Of a stretch of 64,000 nucleotides of DNA, positions 1 to 7,793 are shown piece after piece. The DNA comes from DSWT01 sp035420085 (lineage in GTDB: Bacteria; Chloroflexota; Anaerolineae; B4-G1; SLSP01), in NCBI GenBank assembly GCA_035420085.1, contig DAOLUH010000015.1, forward strand, positions 1 to 64,000, given 5' to 3'. Position 1 is the stretch's first letter. The number at the start of each line of letters is the position of its first letter. The notes under the pieces were generated by a model. The model saw only the letters and a list, made by a program, of their open reading frames with translations, was not told the origin of the DNA and made no database searches. The position numbers and the translations under genes were made by a program.

Positions 1-18
1 CGTAATCAGTCAGGACTC

Positions 19-55
19 CTCCAACCCTCTCACTCGGAATTCTGTCTGTTCGGAC
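19..55 (-). repeat. Degenerate terminal (trailer-end) CRISPR repeat
   Basis: Positions 29-55 match the last 27 bp of the repeat exactly. Positions 19-28 read CTCCAACCCT instead of GTTTCAATTC; an alignment with one inserted base leaves mostly T-to-C transitions. In crRNA sense this destroys the 3' handle region of the last repeat. Terminal-repeat decay is typical of the oldest, leader-distal end, so it helps to orient the array. Confidence 0.85.
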
Positions 56-2798
56 GTGATCGTAGGCGACCTGGTGCTGGTACATCTTGGCGAAGTTTCA
101 ATTCCTCACTCGGAATTCTGTCTGTTCGGACCACGCGCCACGGCCAGCGTTGCGGGAGCGTTGACGAGTTTCAATTCCTCACTCGGAATTCTGTCTGTTC
201 GGACTTCGTTATGCCACCAGGCTTGAGAGCATAGATGCTCTGTTTCAATTCCTCACTCGGAATTCTGTCTGTTCGGACCGCGTTTCGGTGCTGCCATTGT
301 AAACCTTACAGTGTAGTTTCAATTCCTCACTCGGAATTCTGTCTGTTCGGACTCAAGGCGGTTCGGCGATGCGCCGCCCGGTTCCCATTGGGTTTCAATT
401 CCTCACTCGGAATTCTGTCTGTTCGGACTCGGCGCGAATGCGCATCCAGGCATCAACTTATAGTAGTGTTTCAATTCCTCACTCGGAATTCTGTCTGTTC
501 GGACCCAGGGGCGTTTTCTGGGCGTCTTGCCGACGCGCTGGGGTTTCAATTCCTCACTCGGAATTCTGTCTGTTCGGACAACTGCGCGGCAAGCGCATTG
601 TGTGGGCCGCTGAGACAAGTTTCAATTCCTCACTCGGAATTCTGTCTGTTCGGACCTGCCGACGCTGCTCTGTGAAGGCGAGATGGACCTGTTGTTTCAA
701 TTCCTCACTCGGAATTCTGTCTGTTCGGACGATGGCATGCATTGAGTGGGCGTGGAGTGATGCAACTGTTTCAATTCCTCACTCGGAATTCTGTCTGTTC
801 GGACTGCCATTGCCGGGTATCGCAGTTCAATGGTATCGCTTGTTTCAATTCCTCACTCGGAATTCTGTCTGTTCGGACCGCCGTGAAGTAGCGGCGGCTA
901 TTGGCACTTTTATAAGTTTCAATTCCTCACTCGGAATTCTGTCTGTTCGGACCCCATACGACCCGTTGCCCTGGATGCAGGCTAATGTCGTTTCAATTCC
1001 TCACTCGGAATTCTGTCTGTTCGGACAGGTCGCCTGGCTGGTCAAGCCACTTCTCTAAGTCGGAAGTTTCAATTCCTCACTCGGAATTCTGTCTGTTCGG
1101 ACGCGGCAGCGGATTGGCGCGGTCAACGTCGTCTACGTCGTTTCAATTCCTCACTCGGAATTCTGTCTGTTCGGACGTAAAAGCTATCTTTGCTGCAACT
1201 GCCGCCCGGCGGGTTTCAATTCCTCACTCGGAATTCTGTCTGTTCGGACCCGCCGCCCGTCAAGCCCGCGCCCGCCGTCAACGTGTTTCAATTCCTCACT
1301 CGGAATTCTGTCTGTTCGGACTCCCGCGACCAGGGCGTCCCGCTTCCGTTGTTCGATGTTTCAATTCCTCACTCGGAATTCTGTCTGTTCGGACGATGGT
1401 GGGCAACGTCACGCTGCTGGCCGGTGTATGGGTTTCAATTCCTCACTCGGAATTCTGTCTGTTCGGACACGTAGGCCGTCGCTTCCTCGTCGGAATTAAA
1501 ATGTTTCAATTCCTCACTCGGAATTCTGTCTGTTCGGACATGAATTCCAGGCGCAGACACTTCCGGCGCTTCGCTGTTTCAATTCCTCACTCGGAATTCT
1601 GTCTGTTCGGACGAGAGTCCTTGCGGCTTTTCGAATTCTGCGTCGCAGTAGTTTCAATTCCTCACTCGGAATTCTGTCTGTTCGGACTGGCTTTGGAGTG
1701 GCAGTCATAGACATCAGCGACAAGTTTCAATTCCTCACTCGGAATTCTGTCTGTTCGGACCCATTGACAGCAGCTTCGTGGCCGCTGTCATCATCGAGGT
1801 TTCAATTCCTCACTCGGAATTCTGTCTGTTCGGACCAGAATCATTGTCCGCCGTTCGGTCTATGTGCCTTGAAGTTTCAATTCCTCACTCGGAATTCTGT
1901 CTGTTCGGACGACGTGACCAGAGTGCGCTGATCCGTGCGCTTTACAGTAGTTTCAATTCCTCACTCGGAATTCTGTCTGTTCGGACCTGGGACTGGAACT
2001 CCCGTAATGGGAAGCTGGTACAGGTTTCAATTCCTCACTCGGAATTCTGTCTGTTCGGACTTGAACCACTTCAGCATCTCCTCCCGCAGGAGCAGCGGTT
2101 TCAATTCCTCACTCGGAATTCTGTCTGTTCGGACGGAGGAGACCTCGGGCGCAGACTGGTCGGTATGTGTGTTTCAATTCCTCACTCGGAATTCTGTCTG
2201 TTCGGACTTGAATGACTTGCGGTCGCTGGCGGGGAAGATCTTCAGTTTCAATTCCTCACTCGGAATTCTGTCTGTTCGGACATAGCGATGGTTGTGGCTG
2301 TCTTTCTTCTCGCCGCTGTTTCAATTCCTCACTCGGAATTCTGTCTGTTCGGACATTGACCCATCCGGCCCATATATCGGTGTAGGGGCGTTTCAATTCC
2401 TCACTCGGAATTCTGTCTGTTCGGACTCCAGATATGGCCCGCTGTCGTAGCCGGTCGTCAGAGCAGTTTCAATTCCTCACTCGGAATTCTGTCTGTTCGG
2501 ACGCGCTGATCAAGCAGATCGCCTTCGCGCAGAAGAAGGGTTTCAATTCCTCACTCGGAATTCTGTCTGTTCGGACGTGGGGACGCGGACTCATCATAGT
2601 GCATTTTACCTAGGTTTCAATTCCTCACTCGGAATTCTGTCTGTTCGGACGGCAGGGCGAGAGCAACATCCGCCGCTGGATCATCGAGGTTTCAATTCCT
2701 CACTCGGAATTCTGTCTGTTCGGACTGCCAGTGTGCCATCGGCGGCGCTGCGCCTGAACAGGTTTCAATTCCTCACTCGGAATTCTGTCTGTTCGGAC
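19..2798 (-). CRISPR. CRISPR array, type I-D associated, 38 repeats and 37 spacers
   Basis: A 37-bp repeat recurs 38 times, separated by 37 spacers of 34-39 bp. The copies from 95-131 through 2762-2798 look identical. The copy at 19-55 keeps the last 27 bp (plus-strand sense) but is degenerate in its first ten. Read on the minus strand, each repeat starts GTCCGAACAG and ends ATTGAAAC, the usual 8-nt crRNA 5' handle, and holds a stem AATTCC/GGAATT around GAGTGA. The degenerate copy therefore marks the trailer, and the leader lies on the cas2 side. The array is downstream of and co-directional with the cas operon. Several spacers read as open coding sequence. No spacer was traced to a target. 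Confidence 0.98.
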
Positions 2799-3067
2799 AG
2801 ACCCTCGCGCCCTTAAAAAATCCCCCACTGGGGGGAGCAACAATCCCAAATTGCCGTATCCCGCGCCCCACGACGCACAGCGTTGGTGCAGTGCTGCTGT
2901 CTTTACACCCCATTTTACTATACCCTGCGAGAAACCGCCATTTTGCACGCGCTGGCTGCGGGCCTGGAACTAGGGCTGGCGTTTGCGTTGCCTGCATCCC
3001 CCAGGGATAGGGGTTCCATGCCCGCGAGCGTCCCCTGGGATTTGCGGCGGTGCTGCGATGCTCGCGG
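2799..3067 (-). promoter_or_regulatory. Putative CRISPR leader between cas2 and the array
   Basis: This 269-bp non-coding stretch lies between the cas2 stop and the leader-proximal repeat. It should hold the promoter and integration signals for the array on the minus strand. It contains a G/C hairpin followed by a T-run next to the first repeat (2815-2835) and an 8-bp inverted repeat CCGCGAGC/GCTCGCGG at 3022-3029 and 3060-3067, which directly abuts the cas2 stop codon. It is not notably AT-rich, unlike many leaders. I see no convincing -35/-10 pair and no ORF that looks real. Confidence 0.6.
2815..2835 (-). terminator. Terminator-like hairpin plus T6 just before the array
   Basis: On the minus strand the order is CCCCC(AGT)GGGGG, then A, then TTTTTT, the shape of an intrinsic terminator. 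It ends about 16 bp before the first repeat in the direction of predicted array transcription. It may end the cas operon transcript, attenuate the array, or be a leader motif bound during spacer integration. Its function is inferred; the sequence pattern is clear. Confidence 0.55.
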
Positions 3068-3355
3068 CTAGATAATGTACTCCCCTTCCTTCTGCGGCGG
3101 CTTGGAACCCAACGTGATCACCTTCTTCATATCCGCCGCGCACAATGGGTAAAATCGCACACTGTCTTGCGCTTCATTGATGATTTTACGCACTTTCGCC
3201 TCTAACGCAATCTGCTGCTTCTCCGTCAATTCGCCCTCGAAAAGGCTGTATTGCGTCCAGGTGACGTAGCCGCTCAGCAGATTGTGCGTTTTCGTGCGTC
3301 GTTTATTGTCGGTGATATCATACGCAATCACATAAAACAACTTCTGTTGACTCAT
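3068..3355 (-). CDS. cas2: CRISPR-associated endoribonuclease-fold protein Cas2
   Basis: Cas2 is the small ferredoxin-fold dimer that holds two Cas1 dimers in the spacer-integration complex. The 95-residue length is normal for the family. The N-terminal beta strand ends in the conserved Asp (YDITDNKRR, Asp13), followed by the family's TWTQYSLFEG segment near residues 32-41. It is the last cas gene before the leader. The ATG at 3355 follows a G-rich sequence that lies inside a heptamer repeat array separating it from cas1 by 37 bp. Family assignment is secure from sequence and position. Confidence 0.95.
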   Translation of the reverse strand: MSQQKLFYVIAYDITDNKRRTKTHNLLSGYVTWTQYSLFEGELTEKQQIALEAKVRKIINEAQDSVRFYPLCAADMKKVITLGSKPPQKEGEYII

Positions 3356-3363
3356 TTACCCCG

Positions 3364-3398
3364 CCTACCGTCTACTGTCTACCGTCTACCCTCTACCG
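3364..3398. repeat. Heptamer tandem repeat (TCTACCG family) between cas1 and cas2
   Basis: Five 7-bp units (CCTACCG, TCTACTG, TCTACCG, TCTACCC, TCTACCG) run in tandem. The stop codon of cas1 (3393-3395) lies inside the last unit, and the array also forms the region upstream of the cas2 start. The same unit recurs at 4501-4528 and 46307-46341. Confidence 0.9.
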
Positions 3399-4451
3399 CA
3401 CCAACAGCGGTGGATAAGCCGGGATTTCTCCAAGCAACCAGCGCGCCGCCAGACGCGCCTGCATTTCTAACGCCCGCCGATACGTCACTTTGTAGCTGAA
3501 GACCGGATGTTGCAGTTCCGTCTCCAGGCGCGCTTCCCATTGTTCCAAAAAGGATCGCCGTCCTTTGTCGTTTAACCGATACGCGCCTAACTCTTCCTCA
3601 AAATCATCCGGTTTGATGATCTGTTTGTTGATCACCGTCAGCACGACCGAATCCGCCAACACCGGACGCATCTCCTCCATCAAATCCAATGACATCGCTG
3701 GCTTGCCGTATTGCGTCCCGTGCAAAAAGCCCACATAAGGGTCCAGCCCCACCGTTTGCACGGCGGATAACATCTGATTGTGCAGCAGTGTGTAGGCGAA
3801 CGAGAGCAGCGCGTTCACCGGGTCCGTCGGCGGACGACGATTGCGGCCGGGAAACACCCAGCCCTCGCGCAGCAAGGCCCCAAAGCTCTTGAAATAGGCC
3901 GCGCTGCCACTCCCCTCGTATCCCAAAAGCGTCCCCCACGTGCTCCCCGCCTGTGGATGTTCGGGATCGGCGGGCAGCGTCCCGTCCGGCGTTACCTCCG
4001 CCGCCTCCTTTTTACTGCGCGCCAGGCTCTCCACCGCTTCCTGGATGACGGGATTATCTTCCTTGCGCGCAAATCGCATCAACAAAACGCGCATATTGTG
4101 CAGCTTGCCCACCACGCAAGCGCGCGCCATCTCCATGCGCCGCGTGGGATCGTGATGCGCTTGATGCTGCGCTAACCGTAATTGTCCATTGCGGCTCAAT
4201 GCCGGTCCCAGATGCCCCATAAAGCGCCCTGGCCCCGTCAGGTATGTTACCCCCACGTCGCGCTCCAACAACGTCCACAAGACCGGCGTGGTGATGGTAA
4301 TATTCCCCAACACCACCACCTGCGTGATTTTGTGCAGCGGAATCGTCACCTTGCGTTCCGGCGTCTCGCCCTCGGCAGGGACGTAGACCTTCAGCGCTTC
4401 TCCGTTCTTCGTCAACGTGCTTCCCGGTGTCGTCAAATACAATGTCCCCAT
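3393..4451 (-). CDS. cas1: CRISPR-associated integrase Cas1
   Basis: Cas1 is the metal-dependent integrase that joins prespacers to the leader-repeat junction. Counted from an upstream ATG at 4481, the protein shows the expected acidic/His metal site: Glu189 (LLGYEG), His254 (GFLHGT) and the Asp266/Glu269 pair in SLDLMEEMRP. I prefer the start at 4451, giving a product beginning MGTLYLTTPGS as is usual for Cas1, with GGAG seven bases upstream. The ATG at 4481 also has a purine-rich leader and would add ten residues. The C-terminal residues and stop are encoded by heptamer repeats. It sits between cas4 and cas2, completing the adaptation module. Confidence 0.95.
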   Translation of the reverse strand: MGTLYLTTPGSTLTKNGEALKVYVPAEGETPERKVTIPLHKITQVVVLGNITITTPVLWTLLERDVGVTYLTGPGRFMGHLGPALSRNGQLRLAQHQAHHDPTRRMEMARACVVGKLHNMRVLLMRFARKEDNPVIQEAVESLARSKKEAAEVTPDGTLPADPEHPQAGSTWGTLLGYEGSGSAAYFKSFGALLREGWVFPGRNRRPPTDPVNALLSFAYTLLHNQMLSAVQTVGLDPYVGFLHGTQYGKPAMSLDLMEEMRPVLADSVVLTVINKQIIKPDDFEEELGAYRLNDKGRRSFLEQWEARLETELQHPVFSYKVTYRRALEMQARLAARWLLGEIPAYPPLLVR

Positions 4452-4493
4452 CTCCTCACTCCAAACCTCTGTCTCCCCCATCCGCCCTCTCCC

Positions 4494-4535
4494 CTTCCCG
4501 TCTACCGTCTACCGTCTACCGTCTACCTTCTCCCG
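4494..4535. repeat. Heptamer tandem repeat (TCTACCG family) between cas4 and cas1
   Basis: Four consecutive units (TCTACCG three times, then TCTACCT) occupy 4501-4528, with decayed units on both sides. The stop codon of cas4 at 4509-4511 and its last few codons are made of these units. Confidence 0.9.
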
Positions 4536-5108
4536 CAACTGCTTCACCTCGCGCGGTAGGCATATCGGCTCCAAACTACACTCCCGGCACTTCGCGTAAG
4601 GTTGCTCTGGATCGGGAATCACGCCGGCCTCCAGCAACGCCTGAATATCCGCCACAGCGCGCTCGGTCGCAGTCCGCAGCGCCGTGTCGAACTCCACCGT
4701 CACGCGCCGCCGCGATCCCCAGTAGAAAATCTGCCCAACCGGCACACTGCTCCCCGTGCGTTCCTCAAGGCATAAGGCTTGCGCGCACAACTGGATGTGA
4801 TCGTTGCCCCATTGCCCCTGCTTGCCGTGCTTGTATTCCACCGGCATCAGCACGCCGGCGCGCTCTTCCACCAGATCGGCAAACCCACTTACCTGCAACC
4901 GGTCGGACCAGAGATACAGCCGCCGGTAGCGCGCCTCGCCATCCTCCTGCCCCTGCCCGCCGCTATGCACCCGCTCGTGCTGCAACGTTCCTTCCAATAC
5001 CGGCGCATTGATCACCATCTCACCCTGCACATACATCAACCAAAACCGCCGCGGGCAATACGCATACTGATTCAACATCGAGATCGGCAAATACTCCTCA
5101 CGCTCCAT
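4509..5108 (-). CDS. cas4: CRISPR-associated exonuclease Cas4
   Basis: Cas4 is a RecB-family nuclease that trims prespacers and checks the PAM with Cas1. All expected residues are visible in the 199-residue product: the lone N-terminal cysteine Cys18 (YCPRR) and the C-terminal trio Cys174, Cys177 and Cys183 for a 4Fe-4S cluster, plus nuclease residues His44, Asp78 (GFADLV), Glu91 and Lys93 (VEYKHG) and Gln106. The ATG at 5108 has only a weak TAGGAA upstream. The last residues are encoded by heptamer repeats. It looks intact and pairs with cas1 and cas2 downstream. Confidence 0.95.
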   Translation of the reverse strand: MEREEYLPISMLNQYAYCPRRFWLMYVQGEMVINAPVLEGTLQHERVHSGGQGQEDGEARYRRLYLWSDRLQVSGFADLVEERAGVLMPVEYKHGKQGQWGNDHIQLCAQALCLEERTGSSVPVGQIFYWGSRRRVTVEFDTALRTATERAVADIQALLEAGVIPDPEQPYAKCRECSLEPICLPREVKQLREKVDGRR

Positions 5109-5120
5109 TTCCTACACATT

Positions 5121-5148
5121 TCTCCTAACTCTTAACTCCTAACTCGCC
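5121..5148. repeat. Heptamer tandem repeat (GAGTTAG family) between cas6 and cas4
   Basis: Four 7-bp units, plus-strand TCTCCTA, ACTCTTA, ACTCCTA and ACTCGCC, span the 3' end of cas6. The stop of cas6 (5132-5134) and its last codons lie within them. The unit differs from the TCTACCG arrays on both sides of cas1, but the period is the same. Confidence 0.85.
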
Positions 5149-5986
5149 TCGTCTGCCCCATCCCCATCGTCGTCTTGTACCCCACGCCGCTGTAGAAAGC
5201 GAAATCGGCCAGCATCGCCAGTTGCGCGCGAGCGATATCGTTCTCCCCCATCAGCCCGTAGGTGACGCGCCCCACGAACCCTACTTGCGGCGCGCGGCTG
5301 AAGGATAACATCTGTGTATTCACATCCTCCAGCCGTTTGACGACGACGTGTTGCTCGGCATACGTCTTGAGCGCGTCACGTTCCACTTGCACCGGCGGCG
5401 GTGCGAAAGTATTCCACGCCCGCGCGAGACTATCGAAGACTGTCTCCGGCGCCGGCAGTACCATGATCTTCTTGCCCCACGCCTGCTGCCCAAAACTGAA
5501 CGCCGTCGGCGTCACAAAATCCAGCGTAATCTCGCGCGCCGGCTGCGCCTCCGCCGCCAACGTCCCCCACGAACTATAGTCTGCCCACGGATGGCTCTCC
5601 GGCGTCGTCAAAATCTCGCGGATCAGCAAAATCGCGTCACCCAGGCGGATGATGGGCCGCCCTTCGCCGCCTAGAAAGCGCGCCATAAACCGCTCAAAAA
5701 TGAGCGGATAGAGCACCGTAAAACGCAGCCAATACGTCTCCTCCGGCGAAAGGTGAAGCCGGCCCTCACGCGCCCGGGGCACATTCATCAACGGCGAGAC
5801 CGTAAACGGTTTGGCCGGTAGATCGGGCATGTGCAGCACCTCCGCCAGCGCCGCATCGGATTCTTCCACCGTGCGCAAGAACGCCGCGTGCACCTGGTGG
5901 CCCATCGTCGCCCGCACCGTCGCCTCCCGCGTCGGGGTGAGCGTGAGCACAATCGAATATAACCTGGTATCTGGATGATCTGGCAT
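5132..5986 (-). CDS. cas6: CRISPR pre-crRNA endoribonuclease Cas6
   Basis: Cas6 cuts pre-crRNA within each repeat, leaving the ATTGAAAC 5' handle. The 284-residue protein shows the family's N-terminal GHQVHAAFL segment, with His30/His33 as candidate catalytic residues, and the C-terminal glycine-rich loop GVGYKTTMGMGQTR that contacts RNA. The ATG at 5986 has AAGGA eight bases upstream. It follows csc1 after a 78-bp gap occupied by a perfect palindrome, and precedes cas4. Type I-D position and length are as expected. Confidence 0.9.
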   Translation of the reverse strand: MPDHPDTRLYSIVLTLTPTREATVRATMGHQVHAAFLRTVEESDAALAEVLHMPDLPAKPFTVSPLMNVPRAREGRLHLSPEETYWLRFTVLYPLIFERFMARFLGGEGRPIIRLGDAILLIREILTTPESHPWADYSSWGTLAAEAQPAREITLDFVTPTAFSFGQQAWGKKIMVLPAPETVFDSLARAWNTFAPPPVQVERDALKTYAEQHVVVKRLEDVNTQMLSFSRAPQVGFVGRVTYGLMGENDIARAQLAMLADFAFYSGVGYKTTMGMGQTRRVRS

Positions 5987-6013
5987 GTTATGTGTCCTTA
6001 TACTTGTGAGTCC

Positions 6014-6053
6014 TTCAGACCTGACAGGTCCCGGAAGACCTGTCAGGTCTGAA
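6014..6053. repeat. Perfect 17-bp inverted repeat between csc1 and cas6
   Basis: The arms TTCAGACCTGACAGGTC (6014-6030) and its exact complement (6037-6053) enclose a 6-base loop. The core AGACCTGACAGGT recurs as a hairpin at 16071-16117, so this is a dispersed palindromic element. It could act as a processing or pausing hairpin inside the cas mRNA. Confidence 0.85.
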
Positions 6054-6064
6054 CGCTGCCCTAT

Positions 6065-6733
6065 TCAGGGTGCAGGGAAAGTGTAGGCCATGCCGGACGG
6101 AAGTAGCATATCCTGTCCATCCACATCTGCCTGCAACCATTCGGTTTCGATGCGGGCGTGCTCAATCAGGCTGGAAGGCGGCATCGAGATCAGATCGAAG
6201 ACGCGTAAATCCCCCGGCACATCCAATGGATTGAGCGGCAATCCCGCGACTTGTTCGGAACGACTCAGGGTTTTTGCCTCAACTGCGGCGCGACATTCCA
6301 CCAACGCCTTACTACGCCATAACCCCATCCGTATCCACCGTGGTAATGTCAGCGATTCCCGACTTAACACGGCAAACTCGAACACGCTGCCTACGGCTAC
6401 TTCCTTGGCTCGACCAAAGCTGGGTGTATTGCGGCTGCCCGGTGACATCTTGACGCGATAGGCATTGTCTGCATACTTGAACGTCGCCAATTCATACCGC
6501 ACCTGTACTCCCCGCGCCGGCGTCACGTACACGCCGCGTTGATTAAGTTCGGACAGTTCCTCGGCATAGCGCGGAATCTGCTGCGCCTGAAAGTAGGGCG
6601 CCGCTGCCAACCCTAGCGCGTAAGTCAGCGCGTAGTTGTGCAGATACCGTCCGGTTTCATAGAGCCGCCCCACTTCCCGGGTCGCATAAAACAGGTTTTC
6701 ATGAAAAGTTAGCCGACAAAGATAGAGGCGCAT
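6065..6733 (-). CDS. csc1: Type I-D Cascade subunit Csc1 (Cas5d-type)
   Basis: Csc1 is the Cas5-like subunit that caps the crRNA 5' handle in the type I-D effector. The segment HENLFYATREVGRLYETGRY followed by LHNYALTYALG near the N-terminus is characteristic of Csc1. I chose the ATG at 6733 (222 residues) because AGGAGG stands six bases upstream. A longer frame to 6784 would overlap csc2 and add 17 basic residues with no family counterpart. The gap to csc2 is 10 bp, so the two are translationally close. Confidence 0.92.
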   Translation of the reverse strand: MRLYLCRLTFHENLFYATREVGRLYETGRYLHNYALTYALGLAAAPYFQAQQIPRYAEELSELNQRGVYVTPARGVQVRYELATFKYADNAYRVKMSPGSRNTPSFGRAKEVAVGSVFEFAVLSRESLTLPRWIRMGLWRSKALVECRAAVEAKTLSRSEQVAGLPLNPLDVPGDLRVFDLISMPPSSLIEHARIETEWLQADVDGQDMLLPSGMAYTFPAP

Positions 6734-6743
6734 GACGCACCTC

Positions 6744-7769
6744 CTACTTCTTTTTGCCGGATGCTTTGGCAATCCAGGCTTCATGGTAAGCGCGACTGTC
6801 GTTGAAGGCTGCCATCAACAACCCTGCCACACCAGTATCGTCGTTGTTTAACGCCGCCAGTTCTGCCAACAGAGTCGTCAATTCTTCACCAATGAGCAAT
6901 TGATCCACCGCCACACCATCCTCCCGCAGCAACGCCGGGACAAGCGCCTGCGCCTGAGCATAGGCAAGTTCTGGGTCTACCGGGTCGGGCGGATTGATCG
7001 CGCCTGCTGCTTTGAGTGCATCAAAAAGGCGCTGGGTGAACAACAGGTTGGAGAAGATTTCGCCATCGGTCAGCGCAATGGCAATCACCCGGTTGTGCAA
7101 CTTGCCGGTGCGCGTCGTCTGCGCCCCGTAGCGCCGCGCCCGGAGCACGTTACCAAGCACATACAGAAACAGGTTCTCCGTCAAATCGCGCGTGGTCACC
7201 ACCGCCGGAAAAATCACCTGCGGCTGGACGTGATCTTGCTCGTTGATGCGGCTGGTTACTTCGCCGTAGCGCGTCATCGTGCCGTCTTCATAAGGCGCAT
7301 TCAGCGTGAACGCTTCGTGGCTGTGATCGTAAGAAGTGAGCGAATAGGCCGTATCCGTGATGACCTTCGATTTCTCCGAACCGCTGTCGCCAATGGCAAA
7401 CCCGTAGCTGATGCAGTCCGGACAGGTCGTACAGAACTGCACATTGTAGTCACAGATGGGCAGACCATCATCGCCGATCAGCTTTTTGCCGCCGGTCTCG
7501 CCGGCGTCGCCGCTCAACAGACCGTAGCGCCGCAACAACTCCCGTCCCACCAACCGTTCGGGGGTCGATTGTTTGCGCTTAAAGAGGGTGAGGCGCGTCA
7601 TCAACTCGCTCTCAATGACGCCGCTGTTGACGCGCGCGGTATTCAGTTCCCCGTCGGTCTGAAAGAGCGGATAGGAATCCGTCACCCGCATCATGATGAT
7701 GTGCGCGTAGCGCCCCATCGGCTTGCCGGGTACCTTTGTCAAAAACCAATCGCTGTTCAAGGGTTTCAT
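6744..7769 (-). CDS. csc2: Type I-D Cascade backbone subunit Csc2 (Cas7)
   Basis: Csc2 is the Cas7-family subunit that forms the crRNA-binding filament. The 341-residue product carries the family signatures RVNSGVIESELMTRLTLFKR near residue 50, FCTTCPDCISYGFAIGDSGS, and SRINEQDHVQPQVIFPAVVTTRDLTENLF, here cited in parts. The ATG at 7769 has AAAGGAGA eight bases upstream. A TTG six codons earlier overlaps that ribosome-binding site and is unlikely to be used. It lies between cas10d and csc1. Confidence 0.93.
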   Translation of the reverse strand: MKPLNSDWFLTKVPGKPMGRYAHIIMMRVTDSYPLFQTDGELNTARVNSGVIESELMTRLTLFKRKQSTPERLVGRELLRRYGLLSGDAGETGGKKLIGDDGLPICDYNVQFCTTCPDCISYGFAIGDSGSEKSKVITDTAYSLTSYDHSHEAFTLNAPYEDGTMTRYGEVTSRINEQDHVQPQVIFPAVVTTRDLTENLFLYVLGNVLRARRYGAQTTRTGKLHNRVIAIALTDGEIFSNLLFTQRLFDALKAAGAINPPDPVDPELAYAQAQALVPALLREDGVAVDQLLIGEELTTLLAELAALNNDDTGVAGLLMAAFNDSRAYHEAWIAKASGKKK

Positions 7770-7793
7770 CGTGTTATCTCCTTTCAATTTTCG

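Noticed and set aside
2815..2835. Hairpin as evidence that the array is transcribed rightward
   Set aside because: The T-run follows the hairpin only on the minus strand, and the ATTGAAAC handle and decayed 19-55 repeat both support minus-strand transcription.
235..2948. Several open frames across the array with repeated VSIPHSEFCLFG or FQFLTRNSVCSD segments
   Set aside because: They are translations of the CRISPR repeat in different frames, not proteins.
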